In this document: positions 41,501-56,100 of the stretch, in pieces | How positions within the stretch are numbered: the stretch's first letter is position 1 | How the letters are laid out: each line of letters opens with the position of its first letter | NCBI GenBank assembly: GCA_021396245.1 | Contig: WNYE01000015.1 | Coordinates: 416,060 to 480,059 of the forward strand | Reading direction: 5' to 3' | Length of the DNA: 64,000 nucleotides | Source of the DNA: Sporothrix humicola | Taxonomy: Eukaryota; Ascomycota; Sordariomycetes; Ophiostomatales; Ophiostomataceae | Position numbers and translations under genes: made by a program | Notes under the pieces: generated by a model | Database searches by the model: none | What the model was told of the DNA's origin: nothing | Seen by the model: only the letters and a program-made list of their open reading frames with translations

Positions 41501-44500
41501 TTGCCGCCTGTTTGGTCAATCTGGTTGAGCCGCCGCGGTGTCTTGCCGTCTTCTTTTTTCTTTTCAGTGCCGGCTGAGTCCGCTGAAAGTTGATCATTTC
41601 CCAATACCAGCAGCATTGTCGTTCTCGATGCTGGAAGCTGGCTCTTCGTTTCTTCGCTTGGGCTGGTCACTCTTTTTTTTCTTTCTCCAGCAGCAACGCA
41701 CATCAAGCCAAGCCTGTGAGCTGCATCCTGGGAGGCCTAGGCCTGGCCTGGGCTGGCCCAGAGCCCAGTCCCCAGAACACATGGCAAGTTGGCGCTACTG
41801 CGTAAGAAAGCGAAAAAAGGGACAGTAAAAACAGGGGGCATAAGACGGAGAGGACGGCCGGACGCGGGCCTTGGCCCCAGCTTCTCCATATGCTGTATCG
41901 CTTTCACTCGTTTTCTCGGCAGGCTCAAGTTGATCAGTCTTCACCGTTGTTGTGATTGTGTTTTTATTTCCCGTGGCAAGGCAATCTGAACCGGTCAAGA
42001 TCGGCATTTTCTAGCCCAAATGAGCCTCTCTCCAGGGCCGCTCGCGCCCGGCCGTTGAGGCAAGCGCCGGTGAAGAACTCGAAGCTCAAAGCACAACTTG
42101 ATGTTGGAGAATACCACAGTGGTGAAATTGCCTGTCAGATAAGTGACCGGATAGAACGGGATGGTGGATATCCGCGCCACCAGAACAGTCAGGATGCCTG
42201 TAAGAGAGCAAGGGATTGCATCTCACACAAGACAAAGTGCTGATGATCGAATGCTTATGGTCAGCCAATCCATGCAGATTTGAGCTGGAGCTTTCTTCTT
42301 TTATTTCATCCTGACTTTTTTTGTTCTTTCTCTGCATGTACTCAGTACCGAGCGCCCCTTTTTCGTGGCTTGCCGGATGGCCTTACACGTCGGCCAAGAG
42401 GTCGCCTTGACATGTCTAAAGGACAGCTCTTCTCGGGATACAACGCTAGAGGGCTACCTGTTGGTTGGCACTTGGGATGGAGGGATGCAGGATGCTTTTC
42501 ATTTTGAATAATCCCACCCTCTCTTTCCCGCCTCTTCGCTCTCTTTGCGCGCGGTACGTGAGTTCAGCTTTGATCGCATCCGTTCGTTTTTTGTTTGGTT
42601 CTTTCGCTTCGATCAGCCCCTCCTCTTCTTTCTTCTTGGCCTGGGCAAAATCGCAGCGTTGCAACGAAGCGGACGAGAAGAAGTCTTCTAAGATTTTGTG
42701 AGCAACGAAGTGTGTGAGTGGGCTGAACGGAGCGTAATTTTATTTGGCTGCGAAAAAGAAGCACGAAAATAATCAGTGCAAAACGAAAGAGCCCAGACGA
42801 AGAGGTCAAAACGGAGCGACTTTACCTTTGTGCCTCCACTATACGCTACCCACATCCGGGGAATTGTATGTCGTAGCTTTTGACGCACTGCCACCGTCCC
42901 ATACGGAGGGACGTGTTGTCAAGAGGCGAGTGACGCGAGAGAACCCAGTGCAATCGCATCCATGGAAACCGATGTCAATCATAATGCAGTCCGATAATGC
43001 ATCCGGTGCTGGGTCGAGAATGGGTGACAAAGATGGGACGTATCCGCGGAAAATGGGTGGGGGGAGACAGAGAGAGAGAGAGAAGAAAATAAAACAACCA
43101 GCCCCTTTTTGCAACCGGCGAACCTTGCCGAGCCGTACGACTTGTGATGCTGTTTTACGGGAAAGAGCTACGAGGCGCGCGGGAAGGCGCAACGGTAACA
43201 TGAAGGGAAAGAGCGAATGACAACAAAACGTAAGATGAGCAAGTGGTTGTGACGACGAATAACACGTACTTTTATGCCAACAAAACATCACATAAACAAT
43301 GCGGACGCGCTGGCTAGTGTGTAAATGAGTGTGGCGCCCCTTTCCTTCTTCTTCTTTATGCACCATTCATGGTTGTCAAGTATCGTGAACGCGTCTTTAG
43401 CCGCGTCTTCTGCTTCGTGCATAGAAAGACAAAATCTCGCAAAAAGTGTTGGCGTCACGCCCAAGTGTTCCTCGGCAGGAGCTACCGGACACCAACGCCA
43501 ATGAGGCAAGCACGGTGCGCTTTCTTTCCTGCAGGTTGTAAATTGCACTTTTGCCATGAGGTGGTGGTTCGAGCAAGAGCGAAAACAAATTCTCCCATCG
43601 TTCCTTCCTCCTTTTCTTTGTCGCTCAATCCAAGAAACTCAAAAGCCCAAAATACACACATTGTGTTCACGATCATGGGCTACCCCGGTCAACCTGCGGA
43701 CCCGGCGCCAGGGCATATTACAGCGTTACACTGCTAACACCAGGCGAAGAAATCTCAGCTGAGGGGAACTGCTCCGCAATACAGCGGAATTGAGCATCAG
43801 AAGAACACCACAGCAAGACACTTTTCTCTGGAATGGAGTGACACGGCAGGTACCAAAGATAGCTCCGTTTTACACAGGAAGGAAGCACTGTCAACCCCAG
43901 TACCCGGAAAAACAGCAGTGAAATTTCGCGGAACGGTTTCCTGCAGCGTTGCCCTTTCCTAATCGGGTAATAAGATGATAGCCCATATTAGACGTGTTCT
44001 GCGTACGTCGTACTTCGTAATTTCCTCGTCAAGGCCAATTCTGCAGTAATCATAATGCAGTCACGAAATAGATCGCAAGAGACCTCTGAGCACTGTTTAC
44101 TTTCAAGATCCATGGAAAAGAAAACCCAGCGACAATGGCTTCAAGCCCGCTTCCGGACGCCCGTGTAGGTGCTTTCTTTATCCTGCATTCAAGTGTCAAT
44201 TCTGGCCTTTCTTTCTTCCTTTTGCTACAATGGCATCACTGCGCCGGAAGCGCAATCGTAACAAAAAAGATTTCTTTGGCGTCTGTCTACGGGAATTTCT
44301 TATCTTATAGCGTGACCATTTTTCTCCTGTTATCACTGCCCATTTGCCTTATTTGCGCGGCATATTCACCCAAGGGGCACCCCATGGCCAAGGCTTGCCG
44401 CCCAGCCCTAAAGCATGCCGCCGGCACTGGCACGCTTTTGGTCCCTGTACGATTTTCGTGGCCGTCGAATTTGTCCTTCACATATTTTTTTTGGTCTTGT

Positions 44501-44540
44501 CGCGCCTCTTCAAGCCTCTTCAAGCCTCTTCACGCCTGTT
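44501..44540. repeat. 10-bp tandem array, four copies
   Basis: Units cgcgcctctt, caagcctctt, caagcctctt and cacgcctgtt in perfect register. Confidence 0.9.
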
Positions 44541-45236
44541 ATCTTGGCGGACAGGAGACAAGGAGTAAACAAGAGACTCGAAAGAGTACTAGGAGAGGAA
44601 GCAAAATCAAAGAAAATGCAGGGAATAGGAGATGCAAGACGAGATGAAGCAAAACAAATACAACGCGCTAATAAAACCCCGCCTGTTGCTGGCAAATATC
44701 ATCGTAGAATAAGTATTACGGAGAGAAAGGGGTCGCTGGAAATGTTCTTCCCTCATGTTTGCCTCATCTCTACGTTGTGTCAGTTCGTCGTGGCAAATTT
44801 GATTACGAAAGGCTCTTGTGTTTTGTTCAGTTTTCTTTATTCCCTCTTTCTTTTTGCTGCTTTTTTTTTCTTTTTTTTTTTTTTTTCTCATTTACGTCTC
44901 TCGCCTCGGGCAGCGCGTAAGAGACATCGCCTGGCGTGTTTATTTTTGAGCCTTATTTGCTTTTTCAGCAGTGCCGGTGCTGACTACCAATGTGCTGGGG
45001 GAAGAGCCAAGTGGACATTATCTCTGAAATCGAAAAAGAAGGCCACAGAAGCTACGGCATTTTACGGCAAACAACATGACGAGAAATACTAATGTGAGAA
45101 CTACTCTACTAGAAGGTTTTGGCCAAGTTAGATAAACAAATGGCGCTGGCTATGCCTCTGTTAACTTAGCCGTTTTGCCTCCATGCGCCGATTTGTTGAT
45201 CAGCGTCAGGATATCGCCAGATTCAAATACGATCGA

Positions 45237-45268
45237 GTCGTTGTCGTTGTCGTTGTCGTTTTCGTTTT
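45237..45268. repeat. 6-bp tandem array (gtcgtt)
   Basis: Five units, the last degenerate, in noncoding DNA. Confidence 0.85.
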
Positions 45269-46893
45269 CCGCGTATCCTAGACAAAAAAAATGTGTACTT
45301 CGTATCGTAGCCGATTTTGCCATTAGAATTCTTTGTTCCTTATATTTAATAATAATAATAATTTGTGTAAATTGTTTATACATTTGTCATTATATATTGA
45401 CATTTTATTTATTTTATGAAAATTGGGCTCGTATTATTTAGATGTAAAAAATTTTTTACACACAACATGAAATTTCTCTTTGATTTTGTTCTATGTTTTT
45501 TACATGGGTCCATCAATTTTTTTTTATCTTTTGTAGTCAATGAAATAACAACCTATGAAGCATCTTCAATATGAACGAAAAAAATGGACTCTAACAGCCT
45601 CACATATGTCTGCTTGTTAGCTTCAAGACCCCTTTCTTTGTGTCTTATCGTTTAGCAAGCCTCCTCGTATTAGAAGTGCCACCCCAACCTGTGGAGGTTG
45701 CAGCCCTTATGCTTGCATCATGCATTGTACCTGACGGGCGTAAGCCACAGACGCAACAGAAAAGAAAAAACAGCCACTACTGTGTAAACTAACAACGAAC
45801 AACAAACAGCCACCACAACCCAAGGGATTGGTACTTGTAGTGGGCGTTACAGAAGCAACGAAAGCCACAAAGGGGAACAAGGACTTTCTTGCCCAATTCA
45901 GTCTCGTCACAAAACATAGCAGGACGAAAACAGCAAAAATGAGGCAGAAAGAAGAAAAGCTGGTGGAAGAAGCTCGAAAAAGGCCACCATCCAAGGCTTA
46001 GTTAGCTCTGGCTTTGGGGCCCTTTTTTCTTCGGAGTAAAAAATGGGCAACCCCGTACCCTCCATCTCCATCTCCGTTTCTTTCATACTTTCGGTGCTTA
46101 CCTCCACCGACGTAATTCACCCAACGTCCCTTCGTACAGATCGATAGCATCGACGAAAGAACAGAAGGAGAAAAAAAAATCACCCAAAAACCAGCAATAC
46201 GAAAGGCCGGCCTAGGCCTTGCGACAACATGGGGCAGATTTTGACGAAGCAGCAATAGTGGATTTAGAAAAGGCGATTCTGATTTGGCATCCTGAAATAC
46301 ATGTCATCTGAGCATCAAAAGACCCTCATGAAATCCTTTTGATTGACGTATCCTTGCCTGCCCCTCAGCCTCTCTGCTTTTCGTCTTCGTCTTGTTCTTC
46401 TCAATCCTTTCTCCAGCTCTTGCCGGCAGCGTTGCTGCTTCCGGTTTGGTCGTAGACCTGGCCAGACCTCTGTCTTCTGCAGAACGGCTTGAGCAGCTGG
46501 CGCCGATCCCTTCTGTTCTGGATACTAGCTGACTTTTGTCTGCACTTTTTGCTTCCGTCCCACCCCACGAGTCCACGCTTTCTTCCGCGCTGGCTGGTGC
46601 TTGGTGTTTGGTGATTGCTAATTTGATTTTTTTCTTTGCCTGGCGAGCCTGGGTACAAAAGAATTCTCCTAATCGGCCGCCCTTGCTTCTGGCCGGAGGA
46701 AGCCCAATGCAGGAAAGACCACGCGGAGAAAAGAAAAAAAGAATAGGCTTCGTCTCCCCCCAATCCTTCGTACATGTCCGGGAGCTTGTCGTCGTCTTCG
46801 CTTGTCTTCATGACAAAACACTGTTTTGAAAAAGGACGCCCGTTGAACAGGTCCGAGGAGACACTCGCCCGCCATTTCCTCTTTCTGACGACC

Positions 46894-46921
46894 TTTTTTT
46901 TTTTTTTTTTTTTTTTTTTTT
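46894..46921 (+). repeat. Poly-T tract (28 T)
   Basis: Uninterrupted T run in the gene-free region. Confidence 0.9.
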
Positions 46922-49744
46922 GCACATCGTTTGCCTCACACAACCCTGCAGGCAGGGGTGCAACGTGAGCGTGGGCATTAGTTTTGCACATCCTCTCCAT
47001 ATTTTTTTTCTTCTTTTCCTTTTGCGTTGTCGCTCCTCGATGCACCGCGTCCTTTTTTTTTTCCGTCACTGCCCTGCCTGCCCCAAAGCCTTGTCCGTTT
47101 TTGTCACTGCCGGCGGCAGGGAAGGTGGGGGAGTGAGAGGACGGAATTTGAGCGACGACACAAGGGAAATTCCGCTGATCGGCACGACAAAGAGCCCATA
47201 GTACGATGCACTTTGTAACAAAAAAAACACACACATTTTATTCTGTACGACATGCATCGGCTGCGATGTCCTTCACCGCGGTACTCGGCCTCTAACATGT
47301 GGTCAATTACTGACAAAAACAGAGAGCATCTCCACGCATATGCAACAAACCTTAATCATCGCAACATCAGACATCACATCTTGAGGAAGAATCCGGCATG
47401 GTGGGAGGCAGCCAACCTGCTCTATGGAGTAGCATGCACGAGGTGGCTCGCTATTGTGCATTTGTGCATGTTCAGACGGGGCAGCGTGGTATTCGACAGC
47501 AAGCTGCATGGAAGGAAAAGAAAAAGGGAAAAAAAGAAGGGGACGAGAGTTCTAAACCGTAGCGCTGTTCCAGATGGTGTTCGTTGTCTCTCTTTCGCAA
47601 GTGAGTGGGGTGAAAAGTGGTCTCAGAACGGGGAAGTGAGAGACAAAACAAGAGGGCAAGTTCCGCTTGTTCGTTGTACGACGTATTTTGGTTGTGGTTG
47701 TTGGAAAGAGTATTTCGTATGTCGTACGTCGTACTCGTATGGGACATTAGCTGCGATATCTTTGTCGAGACAGAAGCCCACGGGTTTTGATGGGTTGACA
47801 TTTTGCAGGGTCGTATTGCTCGCTGTGACGGTCAAGGGATATATCTCTCGGCGACGTTTATTTTTACAGTCCTGCAGTGCGACTGCCACTGACAGTGCTA
47901 CATTACATTACGTCGTATGGTCGTACTTTTGTAGTTGAGAACGGACTCTGCAAGCACCGACGCATGACCTGAGAAAAAGGGACAGAAGGGAAAGCACAGA
48001 GAACACTTGAAGCGGGGGAAAGGACTGTGCAGTCAACTCGGCAGGCACGGCATCATAGGCATATTGAACGAAGGCAGTGACGACGACAACAGTGACAGCA
48101 AAGGCGACATTGGGAAGAAACGGGGAGGGTTGTGCCTGCCTGCCCGGTTGGGGCTGACAAATTTCAACATAGAAAGTACTGGCTTCACACACAGGCGGGA
48201 CAGAAGTGAAAGGGAAAGAACGACAGGGAGAAGTTCGCCGTTCCGCGCCCCCGGGCCAGACTCCGTACTTTCCATCACGTACTCTGATGTCTTACACATG
48301 AAACCCAAGCGTATGTGCTGTAAGGCAGATGCCAAAGACTTTGCTTTAGTATGCGTTTGCGAATACACTCGCAACTACTAATTAGGACTTACTTGTCGCC
48401 TTACATGAGAAGCTACGAGAAGTGAAAACGAGCACCCAACCTGTCTCCTTGCTTCCTGCACGTTGTACGAGTGCTGCACTCAGGAGATTTGAAGCCAAAG
48501 CACAACGCAGCAGTATGCATGGGGAGATTGACAGTTGTTGCCCCCCACTTTTATGTGCGGCCATCTCATTTGCCCTTGCACAGTCACGTCCTCCAGCTCG
48601 ATACTGCACGGCCACATCTTGAAGGGAATCTACGACACGCCCAGTTTACCTTTTGTGCAGTGCCCATTGGCTTATGCTACAGAAATACGTAGAACGGGGG
48701 AAGGCGCAAGTGCTTTTGTCCTCGGTGGGAGAGGGGGCGAAGGAAGGAAGCGTACGCCCGAACGAGCGGAAGGCGGAAGGAGCGGGCGGCAAATCCATTT
48801 CGCTACTCTTTCCGCTTTGCGCTTTGTTTTGCGAGTGCTGCTGTCGTGATTGCCCAGATTCAAAATACATGCACACAAATATATCTAAACATACGATGCG
48901 CTGTGAGGAAAGAACGTAGTCATGGACTGCTGGGCAAGGGTACTTTGGCAGAGAAAACACAAATAACACCACCAGTCCAGGGTGACGGTTGTACCTTCCA
49001 ATGTAACGCACAGGGGCCAGGTACTAAAGGACCAACACCAGGCGCTGGGCCAGGCCGAGTGACAGGTCCACTGGCACCCTACCTCAGCCTCCCAGAAAGC
49101 GGGGAAGTGTGTGATTGGCCTGAGCTCGCTGGGCGGCAACAAAACAGACTGTCAGGCAAGGCCTGGACGTGGTCTGGGCCTCCTCAAGCTTCAGTGCGTG
49201 GACGCTGCGCATGGGGGAAAACTCACTAAAAAACGGCGCGCAGTGGACCCTTCTCGCTTATTGAGCCTTCTGATTGGCCGTCCCAGACTTTGTCTCTTTG
49301 TTTCTTTCTGCTTGCTTTCCCCTTTTTGAACGTCGTGCCTTTTCTTCTTTCCCAGAGAAAGAGCCAGCGACAGCTCTCACAAACTTTCCTCTTCCTTCCT
49401 TCCCACAGCACGTTCTTTCCCCATTGAGTCGTCTTTGCTCGCAATTTGGAAGGAGCACCCCTGCTCTTTCACAGTGGTCCATCCTCGCTTTGCTTTTTCG
49501 TCTTGCGTCTTTCCCTATTCTCCTTATTTTCTCTCAGTTTTGAGCGTTCTGTACAGGTCTGGATCGCTGGCCTTCCCACCCAGCTGGGCAAGCTGCAGCA
49601 GGAAGGAACAAGTCTGCAGTTGATCCATGCTGCAAGCTCCTGCCCTGTCAGCAATTACAGATGCCGTCCCCTTTTGGCTTCTTTGCAGTGTTCCCCTTTT
49701 CAACTGACTTTCATCCCGTCTTACAGCTCGTCGTCCATATCCCT

Positions 49745-49770
49745 CCCCTATATTGCGTCTGATATAGGGG
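49745..49770. other. Perfect 9-bp hairpin
   Basis: CCCCTATAT (49745-49753) and ATATAGGGG (49762-49770) are exact reverse complements separated by 8 bases. No T-run follows, so a terminator role is not indicated. Confidence 0.8.
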
Positions 49771-50190
49771 GGGCGTGCTATCCCAACGAGCCCTATTCCT
49801 TCCAGCTCCTCCGTCCCATCCCGCGCCGCACTCTTGCCTTGCTCTCCTTTCCCTGGGTATCTCTTTCCTGGTTCAGTGCATGTCATTTGGGATTTTAGAC
49901 TGGCTGTTGCCAGCTGTGCGGAACCTGTCCAGCGGCCTGGGCCGCCTTTAAATCTTATTCTGGGTCGCTGGAGACGACTGTGTGATGGTGTTTTAATATG
50001 CCCAGCACAACTGCCGCACGTTGAGACGGTGCATCAAAACGGAGCCTTTTACGGAGGGCATCCAACAACACAACACCCACGCACTTGTAAGAACATTCGT
50101 GATGCCAAGAGGTTCTCAGCTGGACAACGATCACACGATGCAAAAGACCATGCCCAAATGGACCTTTCCCATTTTGTTCAATGTTCATTG

Positions 50191-50240
50191 AAGCACAAGA
50201 AATCCCAAGAAATCCCAAGAAACCCTAAGAAATCCTTACA
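50191..50240. repeat. 10-bp tandem array (aatcccaaga)
   Basis: Two exact units (50201, 50211) flanked by degenerate units on both sides, about five in all. Confidence 0.85.
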
Positions 50241-51093
50241 AAAATTTCTTCGAAACCCCTAAAAGTCAAGACAACTGAGACAAGGCCTCGAGTACTCGGT
50301 TTTTGGTATTTCGAGTCTCTCGACTTTGAAACTGTTGGTTCCAACAGCTCTTGGGTCTGCAAACTAAACGACAGGTCGCCGAATACCAGCAGCCTTGGGA
50401 GAGCCCTATTCTCATGGCTTTGCCGAAGTCTTGTCTCACCAAGACAACAAGACAACCGATTTTCTGAATATCTTTTGAGACTTGAAGAATTGACGAAAGA
50501 CGCCTTGGTTCACGGGCACTATCCGGCAGCGTCGACGGACTCGCACTTGTTTTGTCCCTTGCTCCCACAACAGCGGTATTGAGCTGTGATATTTGTCGGT
50601 TTTTGATAAACAATTGGCTCCCATGAATCCCAGCAGAATCCCATCAGTCAGGTAAGCGGCCATGTGGTCCAGTTGTTGGAGAGGAAATCCCATTGACAAC
50701 ACGATATCATCCTCTGACAACAGACATGCGGCATAAAATACACAAAGAGGGCACGCCAGTGTCACCCCTTTCGCCGTCCCCCGTAACAAGCATCAAAGTA
50801 TCAGAAACCAACAGCTTTGACGTAAATAAAGGACTACAACATAATAAAGGAAAATGTAAAGGGAAAAAGAAAGTATAAAATTCAAGGTTGAAATTCAATG
50901 ATTGAGTAAATTGACGAATAGCGATGCGCTTTTCACACCTTGATGCCTTCCTTCTCTCTTTTTCTACTTTTGCTGCTGTGAACTGATCGACCGCCTTTCT
51001 CCTCTCTTCACCCCTTCCCTTGGGACATTTCAGTGGCTCAATTGGTGTCCCAAACTGACGGGATTTGGATCGCAGCTAGTGGAGCTGTTGCTG

Positions 51094-51133
51094 TTCAACT
51101 GCTCAACTGCTCAACTGCCCAACTGCTCAATCG
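51094..51133. repeat. 8-bp tandem array (ctcaactg), five copies
   Basis: Units ttcaactg, ctcaactg, ctcaactg, cccaactg and ctcaatcg in register. Confidence 0.9.
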
Positions 51134-53160
51134 CTTCCAACGGCTTACTCTGTTGAAATTTACAGTTGGGTTTTGCTTGGTTATTCTTTTCCTTAAAGGT
51201 TGCTGCCCACCCTTTTTTATTCGAGCGCGTACAGAGAGTTTATTCTAGTCTTGGCAGTGTTCTAAACCAAAACCCCTCCTCTCCCGTTACGAGGCTTCAA
51301 GATACAATTACAAAGTAGACGATTTACACGAAGAAAAGATGACCAAAGTGTTAGATGCCAAGACACAGGGTAACAAAAATAAGACGATGAAGGGGGATTG
51401 TGACGATAACCACAACAGATGTGATGATAACCGTGATAACATGGTGAATGTCGATCTTTTCCTGTTCCCGTCTCTCTTAGGCGAACCTGCAGCACCAAGA
51501 ATTGACAGCCAAGAACACAAAGATACGTCGGCGTCCTCTCAGTAAGAGCGAGAAAAAAAAAGACCTTGAGGTAGAGAGTCTAGACCTGATGCCCACTCTG
51601 TGGAGAAAAGAGGGCCCAAACAACGTGACGGGCAGTGGATGATCTTCAAGGGCGAAAAAGGCAGAGGAGGCTCGCCAAGATCGACTGGATGCGGCAAGAG
51701 GCGTGAAGATCTTCAGCCCGGCCGTCGTCGTTTTGGTTGTTTGCAGTCGTTCTCTTATTTTCTTTTACACAGTAGAACCCCCAGTCCCTCAGTCAGCGAT
51801 GGCCAGAACTGTTGTGGCTCAGGGGATCGGCAACAAGTGAACCGAGCAGCTGGGTCGCCCTTGTCAAAAGACCAACAAGTCTAGGTCAATTGATAGAGCA
51901 AAACGGGACAACGCCTTTCCCGTATCAGGATACGAGAATGACCAGAGAGAGGCAAAAGGTCCCAGTTCGAAAGAGTCCAAGAGGACCCAGCTCAATGGGA
52001 CCGATGTCCAAATAAGGGAGAGCCCATTAGGACGGCGAGGATGACATGGATCAAAGATGAAGATGAAAGAGCCTTTAGGGGCCCAGTCGCATCAAAGACG
52101 ATCCAAGGGGTGACCGAACAAGGGACCCAACAAGCAGCCCAAAGCTTGCAAAAGAAACCAAAACCGGAACCATTGGAGGAGCTACGATGGCATGTCAAAG
52201 GACATGCAGTGCTCATGAGAAACTTTTGCTGCTCAGCTGCCCAGCATCTCAGAGCCAATTGACGTCAAAAAGAGAAAGCTTCGTAATGCTCTAACAAATT
52301 CGATCCTCGCGATCCCCGTATCATACTTACGAGTACGCAGAGGACTGTAGTCTGCAGACTGGTTTTACAAGTACTCGAGAACAGCCCCAAGAACTTATCT
52401 GGTTACCGAGTACGTCGCACGTCGTACGGGGGTCCATGATTGGGCCTGGGTCTGGGCCTGGGCCGTGGAAGTTGCCGTCTTGGACGTGTTGATGATTTTC
52501 TTTGTTCCCAGTCACGAGGCTCAACTTCTCGCTTCTCTTTACCTAGCCTCTGACTTTTCGTCTGTTGACAATGTATCCCTCTGTTCTCGCCACTTTTCTT
52601 GGACGAGCTGTTGAACCTTGGGATACGGAAGCTCAAGATACGGAGGAGAGACTGTCGACAATCCGATGTCATCTCTACTCCATAAATTAAATTCAAAATT
52701 CAAAAGAAGAAAGTCCAACCCCCTCTTCCAAGAAGCTATGACGGGAGTGGCTGAGGCGACTCCTCTTTGTCCCACCGACGACACTTTTACCTTGACAACT
52801 GATATCAGCGAAAACCCGTGAAATCGTCGTGAAGTAGCTTTGCAAATGCCCTTTGCCCGTGACCACACCTATCGTGAAGCTGAGAGAGGTCCCCTCGCCG
52901 CCTTGTCGACATCCACTTTCATCACTCTTGTAGGACCACCCCTGTCACTAAATGCTTTCTTTTTTTCTCTCGTCCTTGTCTTCTTGTGGTTTAATTCTCT
53001 CTCTTCATTCTCTTGCTTTCTTTTGCAGCTTGCCCACAGCTTCGGGTTTGCCGGGATTGGTCAGATTGCATAATGTGCCAGCGAGTGGCCCTGTCGCTCT
53101 TTTAGCTCTCCAGCACGCGGGAAAGTGGAAAATCAAAAGACTGGGCCCCAGGAGCTCAAA

Positions 53161-53187
53161 GGTACAAAAGGTCCAAAAGGTCCAGAC
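53161..53187. repeat. 9-bp tandem array (ggtccaaaa), three copies
   Basis: Units ggtacaaaa, ggtccaaaa and ggtccagac. Confidence 0.8.
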
Positions 53188-56100
53188 CCTCCATTTCAAT
53201 CGCTGAAAAGAAGCTAAACCGAGACGGGCTAAAAGCATTTTGACTCTTTGAGTGAGGAGAAATGAGAATAAGAGAGAGATGAGAGTCGAAATCACACCAG
53301 ATGAGAACAGAAGACCCCCACATGAGCTCACGGCATTTAGCGGTGATTTGTGCTATCCGGCGTGGCGGTACGCTCCTGTTCTTCTTCCACCTTTTCCACT
53401 CTTTCCACCGTCTACGGAGCGACTTGCAAAGGTAAAACGGTTGCATGATGGCGAGCCAAGAGTATTTTGATGCTCTAGGTGACGATCATTTTAGGACCGT
53501 TTTGATTTCTTCTTTTGCTTGCTCGATACGCTTTGATTTTGACAGGGAATATGTTATCATATCTCACGTTATCGTAGGCCAGTACATTGTAGTGGACTCC
53601 ATGGTCGTGTACATTCGACATTATCGTGGAGCCGCCTCTTGTATCAGACTTTCACCCCAAGCCACTCCCGTCGGAAGAGTACACTGGAGATCACCAACCG
53701 TCCAAGATGCGGCCCTCTTGTTGAGCCGCCCACCTTGTGATTTCATGTCCAGTCAGGTCTCATGAGATTGTCACTGCTTTGCTTTGCCGCTGTCCATGTC
53801 TTTTTCGTTCTGTGTTGTTTCCCGCCCGCTTTGCTGCTTAATTTTGGGGGTCAGGCTGACAGCCGCCCGACACTCGTTCGACTTTGCTTTCGTTTAATTG
53901 AATGCAACACTACGACGTACACTGTCACTTTCAGCTGGACAGGCCTGTGTTCTCACCTTTGTGGTTGTCGTTGGTCTTTTGCGTTTTCTTGAATGATACC
54001 GTTGCATTGGCGCATCGCTTGACTTTCTCGCCGTTTTTCGCGAGTACAACATACAACACACCCGTTTTCCAACCACCGTTTCTTAATATTTGTTTTCTTT
54101 AATTTTTATTTCGTTCCTTTACATCTTCCACGGCTTCTAGACTCGAGGTCGGCAAGCAAGATGTGTTGTCTTGTGCATATTTTTTTCTTTTCTTCTCCTT
54201 TGCTCAAAGTCAACTTGCATATGCAGGCGCTGCGCCCAAATAAGGCCATGCTACTTTTGGCTATTTTTGTCGTTCTCTGTCGTCTCTTGTCTCTCTTTGG
54301 CCACCTCGGACCCGTGCCGCATCACAGGGTTGCACTGCAGATAGGCGTCAAAAAGGCAGAAGAAAAGAAAGAAAGAAAGAGAATTTACTTTGTGCAAACG
54401 TGAAAGGACGAAAGAGAATACCATTTTGGTTTAGCGGCTTGGTTGTGTGCTGTCTTCCGGTGTGCTGGTTGCCCTTTTTGACGTGTCTGCGTTGTCTGCC
54501 ACTCTGGACAGTAGTCTGGGCACTCAAACCTAAAATCCTTTTCTCACTCTCATACATGTCGTGAGTGTGACATATATTCCACAGAGTTAAGAAATACAGG
54601 AACAAGGGCGGCTCTTGTCTCATCGCTCAGCTCCGAGCCCACCATCCTTTTATCTCTTTATTTTCGCTGCAGCTTTGAAAAAAAGGAGAAGAGAGAAATC
54701 TTGGGCTGTGTTATGAATATTGAGCTGTTTAAAGTATCTCTATATGTATAACTCACAAGCGGTCAAGGAACAAAGTAGTGTGAGAGGCCTCTTTGTTGAC
54801 TTTAACAGTGACCCAAATAGGAAATCAGCTCTCATGCAATTCGGTGACGGTTCAGTGTCAATGTGCATCTGTGCATAGAATTAGACGATACTAAACACAA
54901 ATAACACCAAGAAGGCCCAGAGACCCAAAAGACTCAAAAAGCTTCCGGACGCCACCAAAGTTTATTTTCCAGGGGATTTTAATAGCGAAGGATGGCTCAT
55001 GTGGTAACGAAGGATGCAGTCTGTGTGGGATGTGGTGCGTGCGCTTTCTTTTTACTTTTAAATTTTGGCTGCCAAAATCAGCCACCGTTAATTTTACGGT
55101 GTGTAAATTGGTGAAGAGGTGGGATCAAGTGTGCATAAAACAAGATTCATAAAACAGTTTGATATACCGTTGTAGTGCACATTTTTTGGCGTGTTCTTTG
55201 CAATGTTTGGTTTGGGAGGCCATGTGTCCAATGGGGCGCCCCGCCGTTGACACTTGTGCATTCTTATTTACAGACGGTAGAGAGGAGTGGGTGCAGTAGT
55301 GCAACGCTGCATTTTCTCTTGTATCCTTCCTTGGCCATTTCGATGTCTTTTGAATTCATATAATGGCACGGTTACAGCAGTAGAACAGCGAAAAGAACAA
55401 AAAGAACAATGGAAGAACGAAAAAGAGGAGACGGAAATCAAATTAAAAATCAAAATCATGGTCCTGGGTCAGAACGTCAGACGGATAAGACCAGCATCTT
55501 ACCACGACCCAGACCCGTGGTTTTAGACTCCCTAAACAGTAGAACTTTTTCTCTTGGCCTCCGTGCCGTCGTTTTAACCGGAGACACCGTGCAAGCGGTG
55601 AGCAGGGAGGGAATCGGAGTGGTATTGCAGACAGGAGGCATTGTATCGTAGGCCTTTTGTTTTTCGTAAGACGGCAAGTGTAAAATGTGATTGTGAAATT
55701 GCAATGACAAAATGATGAATCTGGAGATAGGAGACAAGTGAAAATGTACCACGATACACTGCACATAGTAGACACACGACAAGAAAAACCAAGGCGCTAC
55801 GACGAAAGACTTGCCGTTTTGGACCGCGTCCGAGCCTTGTTCCAAACTCTCGGTCCCGAGAAAAAGTAGGTCCCCTTTTAGCTCAGTTTTGATGTCTTGG
55901 TGGAAAAAGAAAAGAAGAAAAAGGAAAAAAGGAGGTGCATATTTGCAGCCGATGACGGATGATGTCCTAGGGGAGAAGAGATCGGGACGAAGAGGAAAAA
56001 AGACTCGAAAACGGTGGGCAACAGCCACTGAGACAGGACGAGACAGAACGAGACAGGGGTGCAGTAGGCCCTGTCGGGCCCAGCAAAGGCTGAGGGTGGC

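Noticed and set aside
46401..47234. 277-residue minus-strand frame in the desert
   Set aside because: Runs through a 28-base homopolymer (poly-Lys) and lacks any domain or third-position bias.
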